Position numbers and translations under genes: made by a program. This document shows positions 9,190 through 18,912 of a stretch of DNA of 64,000 nt, piece by piece. The DNA is taken from positions 1-64,000 of the forward strand of contig CAIJKV010000359.1 of assembly GCA_903821335.1 (NCBI GenBank). The letters are read 5' to 3'. Under the pieces are notes generated by a model. The model worked only from the letters and a program-made list of their open reading frames with translations. It made no database searches and was not told the DNA's origin. Origin of the DNA: an uncultured beta proteobacterium (GTDB lineage: Bacteria > Pseudomonadota > Gammaproteobacteria > Burkholderiales > Burkholderiaceae_B). How positions within the stretch are numbered: position 1 is the stretch's first letter; each line of letters opens with the position of its first letter.

Positions 9190-9222
9190 GTGAACAAGGT
9201 TAAAACAGTTTGTTTGCCTATA

Positions 9223-9253
9223 ATATATAAAAATATAGAATATGTAAATATAT
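9223..9253. promoter_or_regulatory. AT-only dyad, candidate operator of the ArsR/RND operon
   Basis: A 31-bp dyad is centred on 9238: ATATAT, 4 nt, ATAT, AGA, ATAT, 4 nt, ATATAT. All ten arm bases on each side match. It sits 34 bp upstream of the ArsR start codon in an otherwise GC-rich window, where the -10/-35 region would lie. BigR-type repressors bind AT-rich palindromes overlapping their own promoter, so position and character fit. Confidence 0.6.
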
Positions 9254-9597
9254 AATTATTTTTAACTCTGCTGACCCACACCTTGTTGCGCAATGGTATT
9301 GAGAAAACCGGCCAGTTTGCTGTCGACGTCGGTGATTGTTCTGCCCGCACGATGTTCATCGATTGCGCCGACTTCAAATTCTTCCAGACGGCGGCCGTAG
9401 CGGGTGCGCTCAGCTAACCAGTCGGTCGGCCAGGTCAAGCGATCGGATGGGTACTGCCGCATCCGTCGGAATATGACCCGAGATCTGCAAGGCCAGGTGG
9501 CGCAGGCAAATTACGCGCAGGAATGCGCTGAAATTTGCCTGGTCGAAGTGATCGCCAGATTCGGCCAGCGCATTTTTTTGGTTTCATAGGCCAGTTG
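9254..9597. other. Intergenic stretch without a supported gene
   Basis: About 340 bp lie between the AT-rich dyad and the DJ-1 gene. The longest frame (9262-9462, minus strand, 66 residues) has many charged residues (LAERTRYGRRLEEFEVGAID) but no ribosome-binding site and no family I recognise. It could be a gene remnant. No terminator hairpin with a T-run is visible. Confidence 0.4.
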
Positions 9598-10179
9598 TCA
9601 GAGCTCGATACGCGTGCCAAGCACTTTCAGGAACTGGCTGATCCAGGCAGGATGCGCCGGCCATGCGGGCGCCGTGACCAGATTGCCATCGGTCACTGCA
9701 GCGTCAATGGCAATTTCGGCAAAGGTTCCTTGTGCCAGCACGACTTCGGCGCTGCAGGCTGGATAGGCCGAGCAGGTGCGCCCGGCAAGGACTCCAGCGG
9801 CTGCCAGCAATTGTGCGCCGTGGCAAATTGCCGCAACGGGCTTATTGGCACTAAAAAAGTGACGCACGAGGTCCAGTACCTGGGCGTTCATTCTCAGGTA
9901 TTCCGGGGCACGGCCGCCGGGAATCACCAGAGCGTCGTAGTTCTCGGCCAGGATGTCGGCAAACGAGGCATTCAGTGAAAAATTGTGCCCCCGCTTTTCC
10001 GAATACGTCTGCTGCCCCTCGAAATCATGAATCGCCGTGGCGACGCTATCACCCGCTTTTTTATCCGGGCATACGGCGTGGACGGTGTGGCCGACCGCCA
10101 ACAAGGCCTGAAAAGGCACCATCACTTCGTAGTCTTCGACGTAATCACCAACCAGCATCAATATTTTTTTTGCAGCCAT
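9598..10179 (-). CDS. DJ-1/PfpI family protein
   Basis: The 193-residue alpha/beta protein belongs to the glutamine-amidotransferase-like PfpI/DJ-1 group. It opens with [20 protein letters not shown], where Glu15 supports the nucleophile, continues with [16 protein letters not shown], and has the nucleophile elbow AICHGAQLL (Cys119, His120). Members act as glyoxalase III-like deglycases, stress chaperones or peptidases; which applies here is unclear. The start at 10179 is chosen because AAGGAG lies 8 bases upstream; a longer frame to 10227 lacks this. The gene is isolated, between the efflux operon and glpR. Confidence 0.88.
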   Translation of the reverse strand: MAAKKILMLVGDYVEDYEVMVPFQALLAVGHTVHAVCPDKKAGDSVATAIHDFEGQQTYSEKRGHNFSLNASFADILAENYDALVIPGGRAPEYLRMNAQVLDLVRHFFSANKPVAAICHGAQLLAAAGVLAGRTCSAYPACSAEVVLAQGTFAEIAIDAAVTDGNLVTAPAWPAHPAWISQFLKVLGTRIEL

Positions 10180-10263
10180 GTCTGTTCTCCTTGGTTTTCG
10201 GGCATGTGGAGCCATGCCATGGGCCATGATTACACGATTTCATGACAGTGAGGTGCTAGCCCG

Positions 10264-11031
10264 TTAACTCCTGGCCACATCGCACTGCACGCCCGCGGCA
10301 ACCAGCAACTGCGAGAAAGGTGCGGGCGGCTTTATATCGGTAAATAATCGGTCAATCTCCCGCACGTTGGCTAACTCTACCATCGCCGGACGATTGAACT
10401 TGCTGCTGTCGGCCGCCAGCCATACCTGGCGCGAATGCTCAATGATGGCGCGTGAGACCTTGACCTCGCGGTAATCGAAGTCACGCAGTGTGCCGTCTGA
10501 CTCAATAGCTGAAATGCCAATCAGGCCGATGTCAACTTTGAACTGCCGGATGAACTCAACGGTTGCTTCACCCACGATGCCGCGGTCACGTGCGCGAACA
10601 ACGCCGCCCGCGATAATGACTTCGCAGTCCGCATTGTCGGAAAGGATGGCCGCCACATTCAGGTTGTTGGTAATGACCCGCAGGCCTTTGCGGCGAACCA
10701 GTTCGCGAGCAACGGCTTCAGTTGTTGTTCCAATATTCAGGATCAGCGAGCAACCATCCGGAATGGCATTCGCCACGGCGCGCGCAATGCGCTGCTTGGC
10801 CTCGGCGTTCAAGGTCTGCCGCTGCCGGTAGGCGATGTTTTCGGTCGTTGAGCTTGGCACGCGCACCCCGCCATGGAACCGCAGCAGCAGCCCAGCCGCG
10901 GCGAGCAGTTTGACGTCGCGCCGGACGGTCTGAAGCGTGACGCTGAAACGTTCTGACAAGGCCTCGACTGTGGCCGACCCCTGTGTTTGGACGGCGTCGA
11001 TCAACTGCAGTTGGCGTGGGTTCGGTGTCAT
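10264..11031 (-). CDS. glpR: DeoR family repressor GlpR of glycerol metabolism
   Basis: This is a 255-residue DeoR-type repressor. An N-terminal helix-turn-helix (TVEALSERFSVTLQTVRRDV) is followed by a sugar-phosphate sensing domain with NIGTTTEAVARELV and the GlpR-typical block RDFDYREVKVSRAIIEHSRQ. It most likely senses glycerol-3-phosphate. It is transcribed away from glpD with about 180 bp between start codons, the usual layout for local control of a glycerol operon. I use the ATG at 11031 because the DeoR domain begins immediately after it; the extra 38 upstream residues match nothing and are rich in aromatic and basic residues. No strong ribosome-binding site is visible at either start. 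Confidence 0.9.
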   Translation of the reverse strand: MTPNPRQLQLIDAVQTQGSATVEALSERFSVTLQTVRRDVKLLAAAGLLLRFHGGVRVPSSTTENIAYRQRQTLNAEAKQRIARAVANAIPDGCSLILNIGTTTEAVARELVRRKGLRVITNNLNVAAILSDNADCEVIIAGGVVRARDRGIVGEATVEFIRQFKVDIGLIGISAIESDGTLRDFDYREVKVSRAIIEHSRQVWLAADSSKFNRPAMVELANVREIDRLFTDIKPPAPFSQLLVAAGVQCDVARS

Positions 11032-11204
11032 GTGGTGTTGGGATCCATGCGGCCTGAGACTGTGAAAAATGTAACGCCTGCCTGTCGGTGACTGATGCAG
11101 GACAACATAAAGGAATCGAAAAGAAAAAAATACGCGGGTTTTCACTCATAACTGGAAGCATAACGAAAAGGTTATAACCATAAAACGAACAATATAGAAA
11201 ATAA

Positions 11205-11220
11205 ATGTTCAAATGCGAAC
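11205..11220. promoter_or_regulatory. Candidate GlpR operator overlapping the glpD start
   Basis: ATGTTC, 5 nt, CGAAC matches both half-sites and the spacing of the E. coli GlpR operator core (ATGTTC, 5 nt, CGAACAT). It spans the glpD start codon at 11213. A lone CGAACAA half-site lies at 11186-11192. The 180-bp glpR-glpD gap is AT-rich near glpD and should hold both promoters. Confidence 0.5.
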
Positions 11221-12763
11221 GCAATATGACGTCCTGGTGGTCGGCGGCGGTATCAATGGTGCCGGCATTGCACGCGAGCTTGCCGGTCGCGGGCTGAGTG
11301 TTGCCTTGTGTGAAAAGGATGACCTGGCGGCGCATACGTCGTCTGCCTCCACAAAACTGATCCATGGTGGGCTGCGTTACCTGGAATACCGGGAGTTCGG
11401 ACTGGTGCGCAAAGCACTTCAGGAACGCGAGGTTTTGTTGCGCAATGCGCCACATATCATGTGGCCGCTGCGCTTCGTGATGCCACATGATGCGGGCATG
11501 CGGCCCGCGTGGATCATACGGCTTGGCTTGTTCCTGTATGACCATCTGGCACACCGCGAGGTGCTGCCAGCCTCCTGCGCAATCAACCTGGACGAGCATC
11601 TGGCTGGCGAGGCGCTTAAGCCTGGATTCAAGAAGGGGTTTGTCTATTCCGATGGATGGGTGGACGACGCCCGTCTGGTGGTGCTCAACGCCATGGACGC
11701 CCAGGAGCGGGGTGCCGTCATTCTGACGCATACGGAATGCGTGCATGTCGAGCGCGCAGCTGATTGGTGGACCGCGACCCTGCAGAGGCGTGGCGCGGGT
11801 GAGCGTGTTCCGGAGCAACCGATCCGGATCCAGGCCCGCGCGCTCGTGAACGCAGCGGGTCCCTGGGCCGCGCAGTTCCTGCAAGAACATGCACAGTTTC
11901 GAGACACGCGGTCGCTGAGATTGGTCAAGGGCAGTCACATCGTGGTGAAAAAGTTGTATACGCACCCGATGGCCTACATTTTTCAGAACACCGACCGGCG
12001 CATGACCTTTGCCATTCCGTATGAGGATGACTTCACGCTGATCGGCACGACCGATGTCGAGCACCAGGGCGCAATCGGCGGAGCCGAAATGGACGCGGCC
12101 GAATGTGCCTACATGTGCGAACAGGTCGGGCGTTATTTCAAGCAGCCCATTTCTGCGCAAGATGTGGTCTGGAGTTACTCAGGCGTGCGTCCGCTGCTCG
12201 ATGATGCCTCGGGCAACCCGGCAGCGGTGACGCGTGACTATCGACTTGACCTGGACACCAGCCAGGCGCCGTTGCTCTCAGTGTGGGGCGGCAAGATCAC
12301 CACGTACAGAAAGCTCGCCGAACAGGCGGCCGACCAGTTATGTCCGGCGCTTGGCAATCACGCGCCAGGCTGGACTGAGCATGTGCCGTTACCAGGCGGG
12401 GACATGGGGTCCCAAGGCAGTCTCTCGAAAAACCCTGCGGCGGATTTTTCGCACTTCCTGCAAGTTGCCCAACAGCGTTATCCCTGGTTGCCAGAAAGTC
12501 TTTGCCGGCGCTACGCCCGTGCCTATGGCACGCGGCTTGACGTGTTGTTGGCCAGCGCGCACGAAATCGCTGACCTTGGGCAGGAGGTCGCGCCTGCGCT
12601 GTACCATACAGAACTCCAATACCTGCTTGAGCAGGAGTGGGCACTCAGCGCTGCAGATGTCTTGTGGCGACGCAGCAAGCTCGGGCTGCACTTGTCCGCG
12701 CAAGAGCGTCAGGCTGTGGCCGACTGGTTTACTAAAAGAGGAGTCGGCGAGACATGCGCCTGA
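11213..12763 (+). CDS. glpD: Aerobic glycerol-3-phosphate dehydrogenase
   Basis: The 516-residue FAD enzyme oxidises sn-glycerol-3-phosphate to dihydroxyacetone phosphate at the inner membrane and passes electrons to quinone. It begins with the dinucleotide-binding motif VLVVGGGINGAGIARELAGR, followed by SSASTKLIHGGLRYLEYREF, FAIPYEDDFTLIGTTDVEH and SYSGVRPLLDD, all GlpD hallmarks. Length matches the family. It leads the glycerol operon and overlaps glpS by 10 bp. The start is clear from the family N-terminus, yet no Shine-Dalgarno sequence precedes it (the upstream 25 bases are A/T-rich), and a GlpR-like site covers the start codon. Confidence 0.97.
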   Translation: MRTQYDVLVVGGGINGAGIARELAGRGLSVALCEKDDLAAHTSSASTKLIHGGLRYLEYREFGLVRKALQEREVLLRNAPHIMWPLRFVMPHDAGMRPAWIIRLGLFLYDHLAHREVLPASCAINLDEHLAGEALKPGFKKGFVYSDGWVDDARLVVLNAMDAQERGAVILTHTECVHVERAADWWTATLQRRGAGERVPEQPIRIQARALVNAAGPWAAQFLQEHAQFRDTRSLRLVKGSHIVVKKLYTHPMAYIFQNTDRRMTFAIPYEDDFTLIGTTDVEHQGAIGGAEMDAAECAYMCEQVGRYFKQPISAQDVVWSYSGVRPLLDDASGNPAAVTRDYRLDLDTSQAPLLSVWGGKITTYRKLAEQAADQLCPALGNHAPGWTEHVPLPGGDMGSQGSLSKNPAADFSHFLQVAQQRYPWLPESLCRRYARAYGTRLDVLLASAHEIADLGQEVAPALYHTELQYLLEQEWALSAADVLWRRSKLGLHLSAQERQAVADWFTKRGVGETCA

Positions 12764-13848
12764 AACTGGAGCATATTGAAAAACGGGTCGGTGGTGAAAC
12801 CCACCTGTATCCGCTGAGTATGGACGTACTGCCCAACGCAGTCACTGTGCTGCTGGGCGCCACGCTTGCCGGTAAAACCAGCTTGATGCGCCTGATGGCG
12901 GGACTCGAGCCGCCAACGGCAGGAAAAGTGCTGGTCGACGATGTAGACGTGACGGGCGTGCCAGTGCGCAAACGCGATATCGCCATGGTTTATCAGCAAT
13001 TTATCAATTATCCGTCGATGTCGGTCTACGACAACATCGCCTCGCCCCTGAAATTACGTCGTGAAAAAAACATTGACGCGCAGGTACGGGCGCTGGCGTC
13101 GCGACTACACATCGACGCGTTTTTGCAGAGATTGCCTGCGGAATTGTCGGGTGGGCAGCAACAGCGCGTGGCACTTGCGCGTGCGTTGGCCAAACGAGCG
13201 CCACTCATTTTGCTGGATGAACCGCTGGTGAATCTGGACTACAAATTGCGCGAAGAATTGCGTGACGAACTGACCAATATTTTTGCCAATAGCGAGTCTA
13301 CCGTTGTCTATGCAACCACGGAACCCGGCGAGGCGCTTTTGCTTGGCGGGAGCACGGCAGTGATGGATGCGGGGGAGTTGTTGCAGTACGGCAAGACAGC
13401 CGATGTTTTTCATCATCCGTCCTCGTTGCGGGTGGCGCGCGCGTTCAGTGATCCGCCGATCAATTTGATGTCCGTGCTGGTGACGCCGGTCGGGACCGCC
13501 GTGACGCTGACCGAGTCGTTGCGCATGCAGCTTGTGAATCCACTGCGATCCGGTCAGCGGGTGACGCTGGGTCTGCGTGCCAACGCGCTACGGGTGCAAT
13601 CGCGACCGGGTGACGTCAAGTTGCCCGGGTCGGTCGAGCTGGCTGAAATTTCGGGTTCTGATACGTTCCTGCATGTCCGTACGCCCGTGGGCGACCTTGT
13701 GGCACAGTTGACGGGGGTGCACTATTTTGAAATTGGCACCGCCATCCATCTGTACCTGCATCCCGAACAGGTGTACGTGTTTGACGAGACGGGTTTGTTA
13801 CTGCAGTCTCCTCGGCCAGTCAGTCAACCGACGCTGGAAGTGACCTGA
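12754..13848 (+). CDS. glpS: Glycerol ABC transporter ATP-binding subunit GlpS
   Basis: This is a 364-residue CUT1/UgpC-type ATPase. It has a Walker A (GATLAGKT, 35-42), Q-loop Gln81, an intact signature LSGGQ (131-135), Walker B LILLDE (151-156) and a C-terminal TOBE-like regulatory domain. The switch region reads VVYATTEPGEAL, so the H-loop histidine is replaced by Thr189. Its partner GlpT has the opposite defect. The gene order matches the glpSTPQ(U)V glycerol uptake operon described in Rhizobium leguminosarum. GGAG precedes the ATG, which overlaps the glpD end. It powers glycerol import with GlpT, GlpP and GlpQ. Confidence 0.9.
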   Translation: MRLKLEHIEKRVGGETHLYPLSMDVLPNAVTVLLGATLAGKTSLMRLMAGLEPPTAGKVLVDDVDVTGVPVRKRDIAMVYQQFINYPSMSVYDNIASPLKLRREKNIDAQVRALASRLHIDAFLQRLPAELSGGQQQRVALARALAKRAPLILLDEPLVNLDYKLREELRDELTNIFANSESTVVYATTEPGEALLLGGSTAVMDAGELLQYGKTADVFHHPSSLRVARAFSDPPINLMSVLVTPVGTAVTLTESLRMQLVNPLRSGQRVTLGLRANALRVQSRPGDVKLPGSVELAEISGSDTFLHVRTPVGDLVAQLTGVHYFEIGTAIHLYLHPEQVYVFDETGLLLQSPRPVSQPTLEVT

Positions 13849-13849
13849 C

Positions 13850-14959
13850 ATGGCACAGATCGAACTTGACCTTGCCCATGCTTATCGGCCAGATCCGCAA
13901 AGCGAGGCGGACTACGCACTGCTGCCGCTGTGCATGACGTTTCGTGACGGTGGCGCCTACGCGTTGCTCGGACCGTCTGGGTGCGGCAAGACCACCATGC
14001 TCAACATCATTTCCGGCTTGGTGATGCCCTCACAGGGGACGGTTAAATTTGGCGGGCAAGACGTGACGTCACGCAGTCCGCAAGCGCGCAACATTGCACA
14101 GGTTTTTCAATTTCCCGTGATCTATGACACGATGACAGTCGCTGAAAACCTGGCATTCCCCTTGCGTAATCGCGGGGTGCCACAGGACAGGATTGCGCGG
14201 CGCGTGGGCCAGATCGCTGAAATGCTGGATATCAGCGGCCAGCTCAATCATCGGGCCTCTGGTCTGACAGCGGATGCGAAACAAAAAATTTCCCTCGGCC
14301 GGGGACTCGTGCGTGAGGACGTATCAGCAGTGCTGTTCGACGAACCGCTGACGGTGATCGATCCGCACCTGAAGTGGCAACTGCGTCGCAAATTGAAGCA
14401 GATTCATCACGAACTGAAGCTCACATTCATCTATGTGACGCATGACCAGGTTGAGGCACTGACCTTCGCCGAGGAAGTCGTCGTGATGACGCGTGGGCGT
14501 GCCGTGCAAATTGGCTCGGCAGACGAATTGTTTGAACGCCCCAGCCATATGTTTGTCGGACATTTCATCGGGTCGCCTGGAATGAATTTCCTGCCGGCTA
14601 GGTTCGCGGATGGACAAATTCTGGTGGGCATCCATCGACTGGCATTGCCTGACCAAGTGCCGGCCAGCCTGCTCGAGAGCGCCGGGGACTTTGTCGTGGG
14701 GATCCGCCCCGAGTATCTACAACCGGTTGCGACTCCGGATGCGTATTGCATCGCCCTGCGCGTGACCCGGGTGCAGGACGTCGGCACGCACTGGATGGTG
14801 ACCGGAGTGATCGATGCTGGCGCAGGGTTGAGCGACGAAACACTGGTGCGCGCGCGCCTGAGCCCGCAGACCCCCGTGCCACAATCGGGGGCGCTGGCCT
14901 GGTTTAAGTTGATGGGTCCAAACACGCGGTTCTATAAGAATGAGGAGATCATTGCATGA
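13850..14959 (+). CDS. glpT: Glycerol ABC transporter ATP-binding subunit GlpT
   Basis: This is the second 369-residue ATPase of the importer. It has Walker A GPSGCGKT (41-48), Q-loop Gln87, Walker B VLFDE (161-165) and the H-loop histidine His198 in FIYVTHDQVEAL. The ABC signature is degenerate: the position normally LSGGQ reads LTADA (139-143), followed by KQKISLGRGL. Paired with GlpS, this makes one canonical and one degenerate ATP site. A TOBE-like C-terminal domain follows. It starts 1 bp after the glpS stop and overlaps glpP by ATGA. This GlpT is an ABC subunit, unrelated to the E. coli GlpT antiporter. Confidence 0.9.
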   Translation: MAQIELDLAHAYRPDPQSEADYALLPLCMTFRDGGAYALLGPSGCGKTTMLNIISGLVMPSQGTVKFGGQDVTSRSPQARNIAQVFQFPVIYDTMTVAENLAFPLRNRGVPQDRIARRVGQIAEMLDISGQLNHRASGLTADAKQKISLGRGLVREDVSAVLFDEPLTVIDPHLKWQLRRKLKQIHHELKLTFIYVTHDQVEALTFAEEVVVMTRGRAVQIGSADELFERPSHMFVGHFIGSPGMNFLPARFADGQILVGIHRLALPDQVPASLLESAGDFVVGIRPEYLQPVATPDAYCIALRVTRVQDVGTHWMVTGVIDAGAGLSDETLVRARLSPQTPVPQSGALAWFKLMGPNTRFYKNEEIIA

Positions 14960-15837
14960 AGCCGGTCAATCAGAAAGCATGGTTTCTCGTGGCTCCGGTG
15001 ATGTTGTGCGTGGCGTTTTCTGCCATATTGCCGCTCATGACTGTCGTCAATTATTCAGTCCAAGACATCATTTCACCAGAGCGTCGGGTGTTTGTTGGTA
15101 CGGAGTGGTTTGTCAGCGTGATGCGAGACAGTGAATTGCACGAAGCGCTGTTGCGCCAGCTTGGTTTTTCCCTGGCGGTCTTGCTGGTTGAAATTCCGCT
15201 GGGCATCATGCTGGCGCTGTCGATGCCTGCGCGAGGCTGGCAGTCGTCCGCAGTGTTGGTGATCGTGGCGTTGTCACTGCTCATCCCCTGGAATGTGGTT
15301 GGAACAATCTGGCAGATCTTTGGCCGTAGTGACATTGGCTTGCTTGGGGCGACACTGGTTCGCCTGGGTGTGGACTACAACTACACCGGTAGTTCGCTCG
15401 ATGCCTGGCTGACGGTACTGGTCATGGATATCTGGCACTGGACGCCGTTGGTGGCGCTGCTTTGTTATGCCGGTCTGCGCTCGATTCCCGATGCCTACTA
15501 CCAGGCGGCGCGCATCGACGGCGCCAGCAAGTTTGCCGTGTTTCGCTACATCCAGCTTCCCAAGATGCGCGGTGTGTTGATGATCGCGGTGCTGCTGCGA
15601 TTCATGGACAGCTTCATGATCTATACCGAACCATTTGTGCTGACAGGAGGCGGGCCTGGCAACGCGACCACATTCCTGAGCCAGTACTTGACACAAAAAG
15701 CAGTGGGTCAGTTCGACCTGGGTCCCGCCGCGGCGTTTTCGTTGATCTATTTCCTCATTATCCTGTTGCTTTGCTTCATTCTCTACAACTGGATGCAGCG
15801 TGTCGGTACCGCCGACAAGGAAGATGCTCATGCATAG
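14956..15837 (+). CDS. glpP: Glycerol ABC transporter permease GlpP
   Basis: The 293-residue binding-protein-dependent permease has about six membrane helices, an N-terminal WFLVAPVMLCVAFSAILPLM span, and an EAA-type cytoplasmic loop (YYQAARIDGASKFAVFRYIQ, then LPKM) that docks on the ATPases. It belongs to the sugar/glycerol-3-phosphate (CUT1, MalF-like) permease family. It overlaps glpT by 4 bp and glpQ by 8 bp, consistent with translational coupling. It forms the membrane channel together with GlpQ. Confidence 0.93.
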   Translation: MKPVNQKAWFLVAPVMLCVAFSAILPLMTVVNYSVQDIISPERRVFVGTEWFVSVMRDSELHEALLRQLGFSLAVLLVEIPLGIMLALSMPARGWQSSAVLVIVALSLLIPWNVVGTIWQIFGRSDIGLLGATLVRLGVDYNYTGSSLDAWLTVLVMDIWHWTPLVALLCYAGLRSIPDAYYQAARIDGASKFAVFRYIQLPKMRGVLMIAVLLRFMDSFMIYTEPFVLTGGGPGNATTFLSQYLTQKAVGQFDLGPAAAFSLIYFLIILLLCFILYNWMQRVGTADKEDAHA

Positions 15838-16654
15838 CCCGTCAGCCTCGACCAGGTTTCAGAAGCGGACATTGTTTTTGATCGCTTATCTGATTTTTGC
15901 CATATTGCCCATCTACTGGATGGTCAACATGTCTTTCAAGACAAATGAAGAAATCCTGTCCAGTTTTTCATTTTTCCCGCAAGCATTCACCTGGAACAAT
16001 TACCGCACGATTTTTACCGATCCGGCGTGGTATTCCGGCTACATTAATTCGATGATTTATGTCGCGATGAATGTCGTGATTTCATTGACGGTTGCGTTGC
16101 CTGCGGCCTACGCGTTTTCGCGCTATCAGTTTCTGGGTGACAAGCATGTGTTTTTCTGGCTGTTGACCAACCGGATGACGCCTGCGGCAGTGTTCCTGCT
16201 GCCGTTCTTCCAGTTGTACACGACACTGGGGTTGATGGACACTCACATCGCCGTGGCACTGGCGCATTTGCTTTTCAATGTTCCGCTTGCGGTGTGGATA
16301 CTGGAAGGCTTCATGAGCGGGATTCCGCGTGAAATCGACGAGACTGCCTATATCGATGGTTATAGTTTCCCGCGATTTTTCCTGACGATATTTCTACCGC
16401 TGATCAAGGCCGGTGTTGGCGTGGCCGCCTTTTTCTGTTTCATGTTCAGTTGGGTCGAACTGTTGCTGGCACGCACACTCACAAGTGTCAACGCGAAACC
16501 GATTGTCGCAACGATGACGCGCACGGTCTCTGCGTCGGGCATGGACTGGGCGACGCTGGCCGCCGCAGGCGTGCTGACCATTGTTCCCGGAGCCATCGTC
16601 ATCTGGTTTGTTCGCCACTACATCGCGAAGGGCTTTGCGATGGGACGCGTGTAG
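15830..16654 (+). CDS. glpQ: Glycerol ABC transporter permease GlpQ
   Basis: This is a 274-residue MalG-like permease with six spans, starting with LFLIAYLIFAILPIYWMVNM. Its EAA loop reads EIDETAYIDGYSFPRFFLTI, followed by FLPL. The start at 15830 is preferred because AAGGAAG lies 6 bases upstream; the in-frame ATG at 15824 would have no spacing. The gene overlaps glpP by 8 bp. Here GlpQ names an ABC permease, not the glycerophosphodiester phosphodiesterase of enterobacteria. It heterodimerises with GlpP. Confidence 0.93.
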   Translation: MHSPSASTRFQKRTLFLIAYLIFAILPIYWMVNMSFKTNEEILSSFSFFPQAFTWNNYRTIFTDPAWYSGYINSMIYVAMNVVISLTVALPAAYAFSRYQFLGDKHVFFWLLTNRMTPAAVFLLPFFQLYTTLGLMDTHIAVALAHLLFNVPLAVWILEGFMSGIPREIDETAYIDGYSFPRFFLTIFLPLIKAGVGVAAFFCFMFSWVELLLARTLTSVNAKPIVATMTRTVSASGMDWATLAAAGVLTIVPGAIVIWFVRHYIAKGFAMGRV

Positions 16655-16666
16655 AGGAGATCAGAC

Positions 16667-16975
16667 ATGTTTGACTGGATGGCCTGGACCACACCTGTAA
16701 CCGTTTTTTTTACTTGTATCGGCTTGATGCTCATCGGTTTGACGGTATGGGAAATCCGATCACCGACCGTGATGCGCAAAGGATTTTTGCCCATTGCGAC
16801 CACACGGGGCGACCGGGTGTTTATCGGCCTGTTGGGTGCTGCCTACATCAACCTGGCCTTTGTCGGGCTGTCTGGCAAGTTCATGCAGTGGTTCGGCCTT
16901 GAGCAAGAGCCGTCGGTCTGGATCAGCTTTGTCTTGTCGATGTTGTTTGTTGTGCTGGTGCTGCGGCGCGGTTAG
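16667..16975 (+). CDS. glpU: DUF2160 small membrane protein of the glycerol operon (GlpU)
   Basis: The 102-residue protein has three predicted membrane helices (VTVFFTCIGLMLIGLTVW, VFIGLLGAAYINLAFVGL, ISFVLSMLFVVLVL). Between the first two lies a conserved loop WEIRSPTVMRKGFLPIATTR. This is DUF2160, found between the permease and receptor genes of glycerol ABC operons; in R. leguminosarum the corresponding gene is called glpU. Its role is unknown; an accessory subunit of the importer is a reasonable guess. It lies 12 bp after glpQ with GAGGAG as ribosome-binding site. Confidence 0.85.
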   Translation: MFDWMAWTTPVTVFFTCIGLMLIGLTVWEIRSPTVMRKGFLPIATTRGDRVFIGLLGAAYINLAFVGLSGKFMQWFGLEQEPSVWISFVLSMLFVVLVLRRG

Positions 16976-17069
16976 CGGCATGGACTGTTGGGTTTTTCGA
17001 TATTCGGCCTTGAGCTTCCCTGGGGTCGAAATATTTTGTCAATAAACAGGGGAAAGTTGTCAGGAGACG

Positions 17070-18803
<1,734 letters not shown>

Positions 18804-18854
18804 GCGCACCCGGCTGGAAGATCCAAGCGACCGGGCGTTCACTGCCTGGTAGCC

Positions 18855-18897
18855 AACGACCCGCTAGGCAATTCCTTGCGTAGTGGGTCGTTTTTTT
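18855..18897 (+). terminator. Rho-independent terminator of the glp operon
   Basis: AACGACCCGCT (18855-18865) pairs with AGTGGGTCGTT (18882-18892), with one G-U pair, and is followed by a run of seven T ending at 18897. It lies 51 bp after the glpV stop and 15 bp before the hutG start, so it separates the two transcripts or attenuates readthrough. Confidence 0.88.
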
Positions 18898-18912
18898 GTC
18901 TGCGGAGCCCTG

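Noticed and set aside
10718-12160. Long minus-strand frame across the glpR-glpD gap and glpD
   Set aside because: It runs through the divergent promoter region and opposite glpD, with no domain match; glpD and glpR explain the DNA.
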